From an uncultured Porphyromonadaceae bacterium (GTDB taxonomy: Bacteria; Bacteroidota; Bacteroidia; Bacteroidales; Coprobacteraceae): a stretch of 49,075 bases of DNA. Of the stretch, positions 8,838-18,792 are shown piece by piece. Location: assembly GCA_900545915.1 (NCBI GenBank), contig URAV01000028.1:1-49075 (forward strand). The letters run 5' to 3'. Below the pieces are notes generated by a model. It searched no databases, was not told the DNA's origin, and saw only the letters and a program-made list of their open reading frames with translations. The number at the start of each line of letters is the position of its first letter. The stretch's first letter is position 1. A program made the translations under genes and the position numbers.

Positions 8838-10820
8838 TTAATAACCATCATTGCGGATCAAGTTTGGATTCTTTCCGATTTCACCACTTGGAATCTGTTC
8901 ATAGTACCAACGTTTTTCAAACGTCACTTTACGACCTTCGCGTTCCACTTCATTCAAGAAAATCCACTTATTTTCATCCATCACATAATATGGCAACAAT
9001 GTATGGGTGTACATACCATTCTGGAACATGATATCCGCAACTCTCCAACGACGTAAGTCGAAAATACGATGGTTCTCATAACATAATTCACGAGCACGTT
9101 CATCACGGATATACTGAAGGTTCTCATCAATAGGGAAACCATAAATTTCAGAACCTATATCTTGCGGACTTTCTACCATATCATGGCGACGGGCGCCTGC
9201 TCTATCACGAATTTCGTTGATATGATCGAATGCTTCTCGTTTTAGATTATTATCATTTTTGATAAGTCCAAGTTCATAAGCGGCTTCTGCCCAATTCAAC
9301 AGAATCTCTCCGTAACGGAATACTTTCCATGACTGAAAACTTCCATGTAGAACTCTACTCGATGCGTCAGCATTATAGTTGACATATTTGCGTATAAACG
9401 CACCCGTACGAGTATATCCTTCATCACCGGTGCCTTCGGCCAATCCATGCTTCCCGCTTACTTGAACAGATTGCCCGTTAATGACTTGAGTTTCACCGGG
9501 ACTTGCTGCTCTTACTCTGTAAGTATTAGTATAATCATTAATACTTCCGGGAATTTCAGACTCTCCATCGCTTGCCAAACCCGGGTATTCCTTATATACA
9601 CCACCCCGTATGTCAAGGCTAACCCCGGAAACAGACTCGGTCATACCGGGGAAAAAGAAATTGGCTCGGCAACGAGCTTCCATCTCGTCTGTATCCCACA
9701 ATTCATTGACACTATTGAAGCGAATCGGTTTACCTTCTTCATCTTTTATTGCCGGCATTTCATATAAACTTATTATTTCCCAAACCGGTTGTAAAGCACA
9801 TCCGACATCACTGGCCAGACCTTCACCTCTCGGTAAAATCATAGTATCCCAAGAATGAAACAAGCTCGTGTTCGCCGGAGTAGTAGTCTTGGGACCATAC
9901 TGTTTAACAAAGATATCTTCTTCATTGTCTATCAAGAAAGTTTCAAGATAAGCTTTTTCCTTATCAGACCCGGTATGCAATGTAAAACCGGATTTTTTCA
10001 AGAACGCACAAGCATCATAGGCATATTGGAAAAACTCTGCCGCTTTGTCCGACGGAATTCCCATCAATCCTGCAGTAACTGCAGGACCTGTCGTCCCGAC
10101 ATAACCTCCATATTTGGCAATTGTTCCGGCATATAACATCGCTCTTGACATTAATGCAGCTGCAGCATACCGATTTGCTCTACCGATTTCTGCTTTGGAT
10201 GCAGATGCATTATTCATTGCATATAACAAATCATTGTAGATAAACTTCCAGCAATCGTATTCAGTATCTCTCGGCTGTTGGAGTTCGGCAGTCGGAGCAC
10301 TTGGGTCCAATACTTTATCTACAATAGGGACTCCTCCATATCTTTTTACGATACCGAAATAGTAGAAAGCGCGTAAGAAACGTGCTTCTCCCATATACGC
10401 ATTGTAATCTTCTTCTGTGTAATAGCTACGATATTCAGGAAGTTTCTCAATGAAATTATTAATATCGCGGATTCTGTCATAAGGCCAATATCCCCAACCG
10501 TCACCGTATGAAGGATCGCGACCGGCAGCTTCTGCTCCAGCAGCGGCCGGGCTACCTTTTTGGGCTTGCCATTTATTACCGGTATGCCAACCTCCTTGAT
10601 TGACCGTCGCAAAGCCTTTTTCATCACCATTTTGTTTATAGTTGAAGTCTTCAATAGGCAAATCTTGGTATATAAGGGCCATATATTTTTTTATGCCGTT
10701 ATCAGACTGAAACAAAACATTTTCGTATAACAATCCTTTTGGTTCCAGTTCCAAATCATTACAAGAAGTAATCGAGACTCCCAAAGCGGCTAATATAAAT
10801 AAATATTTAAAAGTTTTCAT
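8838..10820 (-). CDS. SusD-like outer-membrane glycan-binding lipoprotein
   Basis: This 660-residue RagB/SusD family protein has a lipobox (SITSC, Cys20). Diagnostic stretches are ARFLRAFYYFGIVKRYGGVPIV near residue 145 and RDERARELCYENHRIFDLRRW near the C-terminus. It forms the lid over the SusC channel and captures oligosaccharides at the cell surface. The gene lies 15 bases after susC and is co-transcribed with it. At 660 residues it is long for SusD, with extended loops in the middle that could shape specificity. Confidence 0.95.
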   Translation of the reverse strand: MKTFKYLFILAALGVSITSCNDLELEPKGLLYENVLFQSDNGIKKYMALIYQDLPIEDFNYKQNGDEKGFATVNQGGWHTGNKWQAQKGSPAAAGAEAAGRDPSYGDGWGYWPYDRIRDINNFIEKLPEYRSYYTEEDYNAYMGEARFLRAFYYFGIVKRYGGVPIVDKVLDPSAPTAELQQPRDTEYDCWKFIYNDLLYAMNNASASKAEIGRANRYAAAALMSRAMLYAGTIAKYGGYVGTTGPAVTAGLMGIPSDKAAEFFQYAYDACAFLKKSGFTLHTGSDKEKAYLETFLIDNEEDIFVKQYGPKTTTPANTSLFHSWDTMILPRGEGLASDVGCALQPVWEIISLYEMPAIKDEEGKPIRFNSVNELWDTDEMEARCRANFFFPGMTESVSGVSLDIRGGVYKEYPGLASDGESEIPGSINDYTNTYRVRAASPGETQVINGQSVQVSGKHGLAEGTGDEGYTRTGAFIRKYVNYNADASSRVLHGSFQSWKVFRYGEILLNWAEAAYELGLIKNDNNLKREAFDHINEIRDRAGARRHDMVESPQDIGSEIYGFPIDENLQYIRDERARELCYENHRIFDLRRWRVADIMFQNGMYTHTLLPYYVMDENKWIFLNEVEREGRKVTFEKRWYYEQIPSGEIGKNPNLIRNDGY

Positions 10821-10835
10821 ATGCTATTCCTTTGA

Positions 10836-13800
10836 TTAGAATTTAATAGTCGCACCAATATTGAATGTACGATTTACAGGATAATTATAGTAAAGGATAC
10901 CACTGCTACTACCGCTATTGCTTCCCCCTTGATATCCGGGTCGTTCAGGGTCGATATTGTCCAATCCGCTAAAGGTTAACAAGTTATATGCATTTACATA
11001 TACTCTCAGATTTTTTACTCCGATCTTATTCATCCATACTTTAGGGAAAGTATAGCCGAGTTCAAGTGTTTTCAGACGTATATAAGATGTATTGTGTATA
11101 CCTGTCGAACCTGTGTTAAAGCTATGTCCCGTAGCCGGATACAATCCTTCTACCCATTGAGTATTAGGATTCCACGGATCATCATTGACATTTACTGTAT
11201 GCCAACGGTCCTTATACATGTCAAGGACTGCACCACCGTTGAATGGTCCGACTTCTGTAAACACTTCATTATACGAATTATATACACCTGCAGCACCTTG
11301 CCAATTCATTGATAGGTCAATGCCTTTCCATGATGCTCCCATAGAAATACCATAGTTGAAAACCGGCAGATTAAATGTGGCTACAGGATGTCTGTCCGCA
11401 TCATTTACGATACCGTCTTCATTCCAATCTTTATACCAATAGTCACCCGGCAATGTTCCCTGGTTATAATTCGCACCGGTCGTTCCATGATATCGAATTT
11501 CATCATAACTTGTAAAGCGTCCGCCTTCCTCGTATGTAAACCAAATATCCTTGTTACGTCCGGATACATCGGAACGATACCAATTCTCCATCGAGTTACC
11601 GGCTTGACTGTCCAAATGATAATCCCAACGGTTCTTAGTTGCTGAAATCTGGGTATTTACCCAATAATCGATATTAGCTACACGATTATGGTGTCCCAGA
11701 CTGATTTCCCAACCGAAAGTTTCGTCACTATTGATATTTTCTTGAGGCATAGAGGCTCCCACAGTACCTGGAATAACAGCCGATGACGTAGCTAACAGGC
11801 CTTCGCGTTTACGTTTAAATAATTCCAATGTACCGGTGAGTTTCTGACTCCATAAGTCAAAATCCAATCCCAAGTTATATGTTTTAGCTGTGTACCATGT
11901 CAGTTTCGGATTAGGGATCGATGTTGCAGAAACACCTGCTATAAATTTTCCATTATAAAAATAACCGATCTGGTCTTTATTAATATTATAGGCAACTTGC
12001 GTCTGAGGATATGTATTTGCACCGGCATCATCTCCCATTTCACCATAAGATGCACGGAGCTTTAAATTGGTCAAGAATGGTACTGCCTCTTTTATAAAAT
12101 GTTCCTCGCTTATTCGCCAACCGGCAGATATCGCAGGGAAGAATCCCCAACGAGAATCTTTAGGGAAACTTGATGTCCCGTCGTAACGGAAAGAAAAATC
12201 AACCATGTATCGACCTTTATAGTCATAATTGAATTTACCGACCAAAGCCTTTCGGGTCTTATCACCGGCACCGGACATTGAACCGACCTGTTCTTCATCT
12301 TCACCATAAATCAGATAATCTCCATCAAGCATCATCACACGCTGAGCATAAAAGTTATCCCAATTATCATATTGTTCCTCGAACAAAAGCATACCGCTTA
12401 CATTATGATCGCCGAACTTATTCGCATAATTCAAAGAAAGTTGCAGTACGGTTCCATATTTTGGATCCGTATTTCTACGCAAATAACTGTCACTATTTCT
12501 GATAAATGATTGTAATTCGCCATCTCCCCCTCTATTATACAGTTTATAAGTACGACGATATTCTGTATTATTCGTTGTATAATAATCATAACTGTAAAAT
12601 GCTTTTGCAGACAAACCTTTAACGCCGGGTATATCATAGTTCAAGGCTAATGATCCGTTGAAATTATACCGCTTTTCTCTACGATAGCCGGTGAATTCGC
12701 TATTTGTTGCAGCCACCGGATTTTCACTGTCCAGCATTTCATCATCATACGCTGGCAGACTATGATCACCGTCAACCCATGCAGACGATGTAGGTCTGAA
12801 TGTCCATGCCTTCTTATATACTGCCCAAATATCGGTAAACGGTTGATTTTTTTCATCCATATAACCACTCAAAGCAACGGTAGCTTTCAAACGGTTAGTG
12901 ATCTTGGCATCTATATTTGAACGGAAATTCCATCTATCATAATTCAAAGAACCGCTTTTATATGAACCTTCCTGTTTCAAATAGCCCAAGTTGAAGAAGT
13001 ACCTGATCCTGTCAGAGCCACCATCCATACTGATATTGTATTGTTCCTGAGGTACATTATTGTCAAACAACTCATTTGTCCAATTTGTACTCTGTTTTTT
13101 CCCTGTACTATATTCCATCATCTGCTCCCAAGTATATTTAGGAGTTGTGCGGATAGGATAGTTCCCATCGAATGAATTATAGCCTTTCTCATTGATAAGG
13201 AGCATATGATCTACTGCACTTGCTGTTTCCGGGACATATAAGAATTGTTGCCATCCGTAATTCGCAGAAAATGTAATGTTAAACTTACCATCGGAACTAT
13301 CACCATGTTTTGTAGTCACCAAAATAACACCGTTTGCAGCTCGGATACCATAAATAGCAGCTGATGCATCTTTCAAAACAGATACGCTTTCTATCTCATT
13401 GGCATCCATACGTGAAAAATATGCCTTATCTCTTGGGATTCCATCAACAACAATTAATGGTTCTCCCATACCACGAATATCAATAGTGTTATCAAACTCA
13501 CCGGGTTGAGAACTATTTTGAGAAATTCTGACTCCCGGAATTTTACCGGTAAGCATATTGACAACATTCTCATTCTTGGTAACTGTAATTTCTTTATTGG
13601 TTACAGCAGATATGGCTCCTGTTAAAGTAGCTTTTTTTTGAACTCCATATCCTACCACTACCACTTCATCCAAAGTCTTGGTATCCTCTTTCAAAATGAC
13701 CTTAATATTTCGTTTATCACCAACAGAAACTACGGCATCCAAATAACCGATAAACGATATGGTAAGTTTCTCATTATTTGAGACATTTATATCGAACTCT

Positions 13801-14003
13801 CCATTGAGGCCTGTTACAGTACCTCGAGTACTACCATCCACTCTCACGTTGGCTCCGATAACCGGTTCGCCGGAAGTATCCAAGACGACACCGTGTAGAG
13901 CTCTATTCTGAGCAAAAGAAGGAAGCGATGAACAGATAAAAAATAGTATCATCATGGTTTTCCATAAATATGGGCTTCCTATTATTAGTCTTTTATGTTT
14001 CAT
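10836..14003 (-). CDS. SusC-like TonB-dependent outer-membrane transporter
   Basis: This 1055-residue SusC/RagA family protein has a signal peptide ending near SFAQN, a carboxypeptidase-regulatory-like N-terminal beta-sandwich (GVVLDTSGEPVIGANVRVDGSTRG), the TonB-box region LDEVVVVGYG, a plug domain (NMLTGKIPGVRIS, ESVSVLKDASAAIYGIRAANGVILV) and a 22-strand barrel to the C-terminal IGATIKF. It imports oligosaccharides across the outer membrane with the SusD partner encoded directly downstream. The length is typical for the family. Confidence 0.96.
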   Translation of the reverse strand: MKHKRLIIGSPYLWKTMMILFFICSSLPSFAQNRALHGVVLDTSGEPVIGANVRVDGSTRGTVTGLNGEFDINVSNNEKLTISFIGYLDAVVSVGDKRNIKVILKEDTKTLDEVVVVGYGVQKKATLTGAISAVTNKEITVTKNENVVNMLTGKIPGVRISQNSSQPGEFDNTIDIRGMGEPLIVVDGIPRDKAYFSRMDANEIESVSVLKDASAAIYGIRAANGVILVTTKHGDSSDGKFNITFSANYGWQQFLYVPETASAVDHMLLINEKGYNSFDGNYPIRTTPKYTWEQMMEYSTGKKQSTNWTNELFDNNVPQEQYNISMDGGSDRIRYFFNLGYLKQEGSYKSGSLNYDRWNFRSNIDAKITNRLKATVALSGYMDEKNQPFTDIWAVYKKAWTFRPTSSAWVDGDHSLPAYDDEMLDSENPVAATNSEFTGYRREKRYNFNGSLALNYDIPGVKGLSAKAFYSYDYYTTNNTEYRRTYKLYNRGGDGELQSFIRNSDSYLRRNTDPKYGTVLQLSLNYANKFGDHNVSGMLLFEEQYDNWDNFYAQRVMMLDGDYLIYGEDEEQVGSMSGAGDKTRKALVGKFNYDYKGRYMVDFSFRYDGTSSFPKDSRWGFFPAISAGWRISEEHFIKEAVPFLTNLKLRASYGEMGDDAGANTYPQTQVAYNINKDQIGYFYNGKFIAGVSATSIPNPKLTWYTAKTYNLGLDFDLWSQKLTGTLELFKRKREGLLATSSAVIPGTVGASMPQENINSDETFGWEISLGHHNRVANIDYWVNTQISATKNRWDYHLDSQAGNSMENWYRSDVSGRNKDIWFTYEEGGRFTSYDEIRYHGTTGANYNQGTLPGDYWYKDWNEDGIVNDADRHPVATFNLPVFNYGISMGASWKGIDLSMNWQGAAGVYNSYNEVFTEVGPFNGGAVLDMYKDRWHTVNVNDDPWNPNTQWVEGLYPATGHSFNTGSTGIHNTSYIRLKTLELGYTFPKVWMNKIGVKNLRVYVNAYNLLTFSGLDNIDPERPGYQGGSNSGSSSGILYYNYPVNRTFNIGATIKF

Positions 14004-14041
14004 GTTTTAGATTCTTAAAGAATTAGACGAATAATATTAAA

Positions 14042-15772
14042 TTATTCTTTAGGAGCCGGCATTGTAGCACCTTCCGGAGCCAAACGACGATTAAAGAAGA
14101 ATAATCCGAATTGGTCTGCTTCACCTATCTTCTTGACTCCATAAGCATATTCATATCCTGCACCTACACCGATACGGAAGCCATAGCCTGTATATGTTTC
14201 AGGAAGGGTGATGACACCTGTCTGTTCATCAATCTTAAAATTCCAGGATGAAACCGGATCATAGAAAGTTGTCGGATTATTGATATATTCACTATAAGAG
14301 CCTAACCAGAGATCATAATCATATCCTTCTCCTCCGGCATAAGATTTACCATTTGTCCCGATGTATTTACCATCTTCTACGGCCAATGTTTCAGGAACAT
14401 AAATTGCAAATCCGCGATAGAACCAATAAATCCCACGAGATTTCGCAGCATATTCTGCGCCCAAATCTCCTAAAACTAATTTAGTTCCGTCGCAATAAAT
14501 AATGTTATCCTCATTAGGAGTAGAAATAGCGATACTTGACCATTTTGCAAAGAAGTCATCTTTTCCGCTATGAATTATTGTATAATCACTTTCATAGTTA
14601 GTAAATGTAGCTTGAATATCAATAGTTTGTGCTCCTAATGACAACGATTTTTCACGACCTCCCCATTCTGCTTCAGCTTGTTTTAAACCTGCATTAAAAT
14701 CGACATCGGCCAATTCATCGATAATTTTCAAATAAATTTTAGCCTTTACTACATCATTGGATACTATATTAAACAAGAATCCGGGACGGTCTTGATTGGA
14801 ATTAAAACTTGTTCCCGGTCTTTCGGCAAATGCCCATGTTCCATCTTTCTGCAAACTGTTTGCCAACAGAGTATATTTATTCTGCGCATCACCGACAGGC
14901 TGCTGATCTATACCTGCAATTCTAAATTCTGCATTTTCCGGTAATTGAGAGAAGAAGTCCTTAAAATTCAAATTTTTTAATAGAGTAACGCCGTTTACAG
15001 TCATTTCACTATAATTTTCGTCCAAACTGGCAGGATTATATTCTGATTTTATTTCATAACCACCAATCTGTTCACCAATGAAAGAAAAGTCTTCGGCAAT
15101 ATGCACATTAAAATAATTAGATCCTATGACTGTTCCACGCATATTCATTTGTAAAGAGATTGCATAATGGTTTCCGGCCTCAACGTTTAAAGCCTTAAGA
15201 GGAACAGAAATGAATCCGTTAGCTAAGGTTGCCTGACCATTTACTTTAAACTGCTCACCATCTCCTGCACGGGTTACCGCGTGTGACTCGGCAATAGAAA
15301 ATTCAGCACCATCCAGACTGTTTAATGAAGGTCTTACTAAAAATTTTACGACCGCACCGTCATTTCCGATTTCTACGATACCATCCAATGTTTCAGGGAC
15401 ATATACCAATGAGCTTACAGATGCTCCTAAAGGAAGGATATATTCTTGACCATCTATTGTTATGACTGCGTTGGTATCTGTTACTACAACAGAGATATTA
15501 GAACCTCCTCCTGCCTGGTTCTTAATTTCAATAGTCTGCCCATTACTTAAAGTAATGTTCCAACTTCCGTCGTCTTTTTGTTCTACCTTCGTTATACTAG
15601 CACCTGTAACAAGAGCATTCTGCAATTGCGACTTAATATCATCAATGGCAATTTCTACCACAGACATTCGAGATTTTAATTCATCAACATCATCGTTACA
15701 TGAAGTAAAACCATTACAAGAAAGGATAATTGTTCCTAATAGGAACGCATTTAAAATGTGTTTATTCATCAT
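14042..15772 (-). CDS. Surface lipoprotein with PL29/DUF4988-type N-terminal domain
   Basis: This 576-residue lipoprotein starts with CNDDVDELKSRMSVVEIAIDDIKSQLQNA, a short coiled coil, followed by beta motifs GSWNITLSNGQTIEIKN and YVPETLDG. This start is typical of the N-terminal segment of PL29-type and many PUL-encoded surface proteins. The remaining ~430 residues are predicted beta-rich and I do not recognise a catalytic motif. It is the first gene of the PUL operon, 38 bases before susC. A surface glycan-binding protein is the most likely role, but an enzymatic function cannot be excluded. Confidence 0.75.
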   Translation of the reverse strand: MMNKHILNAFLLGTIILSCNGFTSCNDDVDELKSRMSVVEIAIDDIKSQLQNALVTGASITKVEQKDDGSWNITLSNGQTIEIKNQAGGGSNISVVVTDTNAVITIDGQEYILPLGASVSSLVYVPETLDGIVEIGNDGAVVKFLVRPSLNSLDGAEFSIAESHAVTRAGDGEQFKVNGQATLANGFISVPLKALNVEAGNHYAISLQMNMRGTVIGSNYFNVHIAEDFSFIGEQIGGYEIKSEYNPASLDENYSEMTVNGVTLLKNLNFKDFFSQLPENAEFRIAGIDQQPVGDAQNKYTLLANSLQKDGTWAFAERPGTSFNSNQDRPGFLFNIVSNDVVKAKIYLKIIDELADVDFNAGLKQAEAEWGGREKSLSLGAQTIDIQATFTNYESDYTIIHSGKDDFFAKWSSIAISTPNEDNIIYCDGTKLVLGDLGAEYAAKSRGIYWFYRGFAIYVPETLAVEDGKYIGTNGKSYAGGEGYDYDLWLGSYSEYINNPTTFYDPVSSWNFKIDEQTGVITLPETYTGYGFRIGVGAGYEYAYGVKKIGEADQFGLFFFNRRLAPEGATMPAPKE

Positions 15773-15993
15773 GATTAAATTTATAAATTAAAAAAATAAT
15801 GAAATCAAGGCATCGTAATTCAATATTTGAGCGGGAATTATATTGGGATAAAAGTATGCTTGCAACCTTAACATTTTCCTTAAAAAAACATTAATAAATA
15901 CGCTATGTGTCTAAAATATTGCTATTATAATATTATTATATAAAGTTGTACGACAAGCTCTTAGAGAAATAAGCAGAAAATCTTCACGGATAA

Positions 15994-16027
15994 TTTTCGT
16001 ATTTATTTATAGGAAAAGTTACTTTTG
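15994..16027 (+). promoter_or_regulatory. Candidate promoter of the kelch/SARP regulator gene
   Basis: TACTTTTG at 16020-16027 is an exact match to the Bacteroides -7 consensus TAnnTTTG. TTTTCG at 15994-15999, 20 bases upstream, is a near match to the -33 box. Transcription would begin about 25-30 bases before the ATG at 16059. No equally good promoter was found for the divergent PUL operon in this spacer (15773-16058). Confidence 0.45.
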
Positions 16028-16058
16028 TTTAATTGCATATATTTCTTGTGTTTTATCT

Positions 16059-18608
16059 ATGAAAAGCGTACTGAATTTATTAACATTTTTGTTTATTTCA
16101 ATATGTACGGCGATTGCTGCATCTCCAAAAGAGTATGGATTATATATTCGAACATATCCATACCCCAAAGACGAATTTACTAGTGTCGTATTAGAAAATG
16201 GGGATCCGATAAGAACTTTCCAAAAGAAACTCACCTTAAGTTTCAGTATATTCACAAGAGAAGAAAATGTTTTTGGTAGCATATTCCGAATGATAACCGA
16301 CAATAATCAGAATATAGATTTATTATATAGCGTTGATCAAGATGATAAACGCTACCCTATTTTAGTCACAGGTAAAACAGTACATCCTCTTTCTGACGAG
16401 AATGTAAAAAAAGGAGTATGGGTTAACGTCTCAATAAGTATTGACCCTAAGACCGGTGATATAAACCTGATCTATGACAAGACTTCCACATTTATTAAAT
16501 TTCCGGAATTGAAAGATACCGAGAGTGTTCGAATCGCTTTTGGATATTGTCCGTTTGAAAACTTTTCTTTAGCAGATGTTGCATCAGTCAATGTCAAAGA
16601 CATAACTATCAACAGAGGGAAAGAAGAAATACGAAGATGGAAATTGGGTCATCATGACGGAAATACTTGTTATGACGAGCTATTTTACAAACCTGCGACT
16701 ACCTCTAACCCTCATTGGATTATCGACCAATACATAACTTGGAACAAATTATATTCCGCAACGTTCGATTCATCTCTTTCTATAGCGTTTGATCCTAATA
16801 TAGGGACTTTTTATATGGCTACGGCTAAAGATAATTTATATGTGTACCATCTTGGAGAAAAGAAAACAGATACAATTTCTATAAAAGGAGGAGAAATAGC
16901 ATCAAATTATCCTAATCAATTAGTGTTTATTCCTGATCAGAATCAACTTCTCTCATATAATTTGGATGAGAACACATACTCACCGTTGAACCCTATCAAC
17001 CATCGATGGGGCAATAATATAGCCTCCAAAAAGGACCATGACTATTGGAACAATACTTGTGTATTTAACCCTAAAGATTCCAGTCTGGTTAGCTTTGGAG
17101 GATATGGACATTATCGTTATAATAATGAACTCTTGATCAGCTATCCGTTCCATACGAAGCCTCAACAGAGATATATATTAAAAGAGATAGATCCACGATA
17201 TTCATGCGCCTCAGTGATAGTCGATGATACTTTGTATGTTTTTGGCGGACGAGGATGCCCATCCGGAAGACAAGAATTATCTCCACAAAATTATTATGAT
17301 TTATATGCTATTGATTTAAAGACTTATAATGTACATCGATTATGGAAACATACTGCTCCAATAGAAGGAGGAGAATTCCAACCTTGCGAACACATGATTT
17401 ACGATAAAGTCAATAATTGTTTTTATGTATTCTGCACCCAAGAAGGAGGACTATTAATAAAAATAAATAGAGACAATCCTCATTTTGAAAAGATGTCACT
17501 CCCCATAGGCAAAAAATTTGATTTACAATATTTATATACCGATATATATTTCTCCCGACAATTAAATAAACTATATTTAGTCATACATGAAGCTGAAGTA
17601 TCGGGGAAATCTTATGTAGAAATTTACGAATTAGACTACCCGCCAATTCCTGCAACAAGTTTTATACAAACCAACAATACAGAGGGAACATCACAAACGC
17701 ATAATTATTGGACAACTATTATTATATTATTATCCCTTATCGCTATCGCTATCTTAAGCTACATTATCTATATCAAGAAAAGAAAACATAAGGTTGCCTC
17801 CGAATATAAGGAAAGTCTCAATAACAGTTTAGATGTCGATAATATACATAAAGAAGTATTCTCTGCAAAGCAATATGATTTTTCGAAACAATGCATCTGT
17901 TTTTTGGGAGGCTTCCGCATTGTAGATAAAGAGGGGAATGATATAACCTTGTTATTTACACGTACCCTGAAAATGTTACTTATAGCATTGATATTATATA
18001 CCGGAAAATGTGAAAAAGGCATAAATGGTAATAAGCTCATCCAAATGCTGTGGCCCGGAAAACCTGAAGATGCCGCACAAAATATCCGTAATGTATATAT
18101 GAGCAAATTACGTAACATACTTGAAAAGATTGGCGATATCAAAATTATTAACCAGAAAGGATTTTGGAGCATAAAATTAGATCCCGATGTTACATGCGAT
18201 TATCTTGAAGTATTATATCTCCATAACAAAAATGGCGACAGTAATAATATTGAACGATTATTGGAATTATTATTGCGTGGAATGATGCTTCCTAATATTG
18301 AGACAGAATGGGTAGATACATTTAAAAGTGATTTCTCCAGCCAAACAATTGATTTACTTTGTAACTTACTTAAACAAGAAGACTTGCCAGATTCCCTCAA
18401 AATACGAATATCAGATGTTTTATTCCAGCATGATTACCTCAATGAAAATGCTCTGTCAACCAAGATACGTATACTCTGTGCCCAAGGAAAGAAAGGTGTT
18501 GCTAAAAGTATTTATGATGCATTCTGCAAGGAATATTATACAACATTAGGCGTAGAATACCAATATTCTTTTATGGAAATTATTAAAGATACTCTGGAAA
18601 TAAGATAA
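16059..18608 (+). CDS. Membrane-spanning LamG/kelch sensor fused to a SARP-type regulator
   Basis: The 849-residue product has a signal peptide (1-21), a periplasmic LamG-like beta-sandwich (~30-190; WVNVSISIDPKTGDINLIYD), and a kelch-like propeller (~230-530; ASVIVDDTLYVFGGRG, NYYDLYAIDLKTYNVHRLW). One transmembrane helix follows (~552-574, then KKRKHK). The cytoplasmic end has a winged-helix (~610-710; KGINGNKLIQMLWPGKPEDAAQNIRNVYMSKLR split over two helices) and a bacterial transcriptional activator (BTAD) helical region to the end. It thus joins a carbohydrate-binding-type sensor to a DNA-binding domain in one chain, without kinase or receiver domains. It is divergent from the PUL operon, so it is probably that operon's regulator (inference). 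Confidence 0.85.
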   Translation: MKSVLNLLTFLFISICTAIAASPKEYGLYIRTYPYPKDEFTSVVLENGDPIRTFQKKLTLSFSIFTREENVFGSIFRMITDNNQNIDLLYSVDQDDKRYPILVTGKTVHPLSDENVKKGVWVNVSISIDPKTGDINLIYDKTSTFIKFPELKDTESVRIAFGYCPFENFSLADVASVNVKDITINRGKEEIRRWKLGHHDGNTCYDELFYKPATTSNPHWIIDQYITWNKLYSATFDSSLSIAFDPNIGTFYMATAKDNLYVYHLGEKKTDTISIKGGEIASNYPNQLVFIPDQNQLLSYNLDENTYSPLNPINHRWGNNIASKKDHDYWNNTCVFNPKDSSLVSFGGYGHYRYNNELLISYPFHTKPQQRYILKEIDPRYSCASVIVDDTLYVFGGRGCPSGRQELSPQNYYDLYAIDLKTYNVHRLWKHTAPIEGGEFQPCEHMIYDKVNNCFYVFCTQEGGLLIKINRDNPHFEKMSLPIGKKFDLQYLYTDIYFSRQLNKLYLVIHEAEVSGKSYVEIYELDYPPIPATSFIQTNNTEGTSQTHNYWTTIIILLSLIAIAILSYIIYIKKRKHKVASEYKESLNNSLDVDNIHKEVFSAKQYDFSKQCICFLGGFRIVDKEGNDITLLFTRTLKMLLIALILYTGKCEKGINGNKLIQMLWPGKPEDAAQNIRNVYMSKLRNILEKIGDIKIINQKGFWSIKLDPDVTCDYLEVLYLHNKNGDSNNIERLLELLLRGMMLPNIETEWVDTFKSDFSSQTIDLLCNLLKQEDLPDSLKIRISDVLFQHDYLNENALSTKIRILCAQGKKGVAKSIYDAFCKEYYTTLGVEYQYSFMEIIKDTLEIR

Positions 18609-18792
18609 TATGGAATGCCTCTAAAAGTTAGATAATTATAGAAGGATGTCTGTATATTTCTCTCGGAGTTTCAGTTTTATTTCAGGATTATCTTTTATCT
18701 TTGAATTATAGGTTGTTTTTAGTTTGTCGAAAAAGGAAAGAGACGATCTGAGAATAAATCGGATGCGATTCTTTATTTTAAAACAGTAGGAA

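Noticed and set aside
15952..15965. GACAAGCTCTTAGA as another repeat end
   Set aside because: Only 14 bases match the copy at 41542 and the adjacent AAAATTT core is missing, so chance cannot be excluded.
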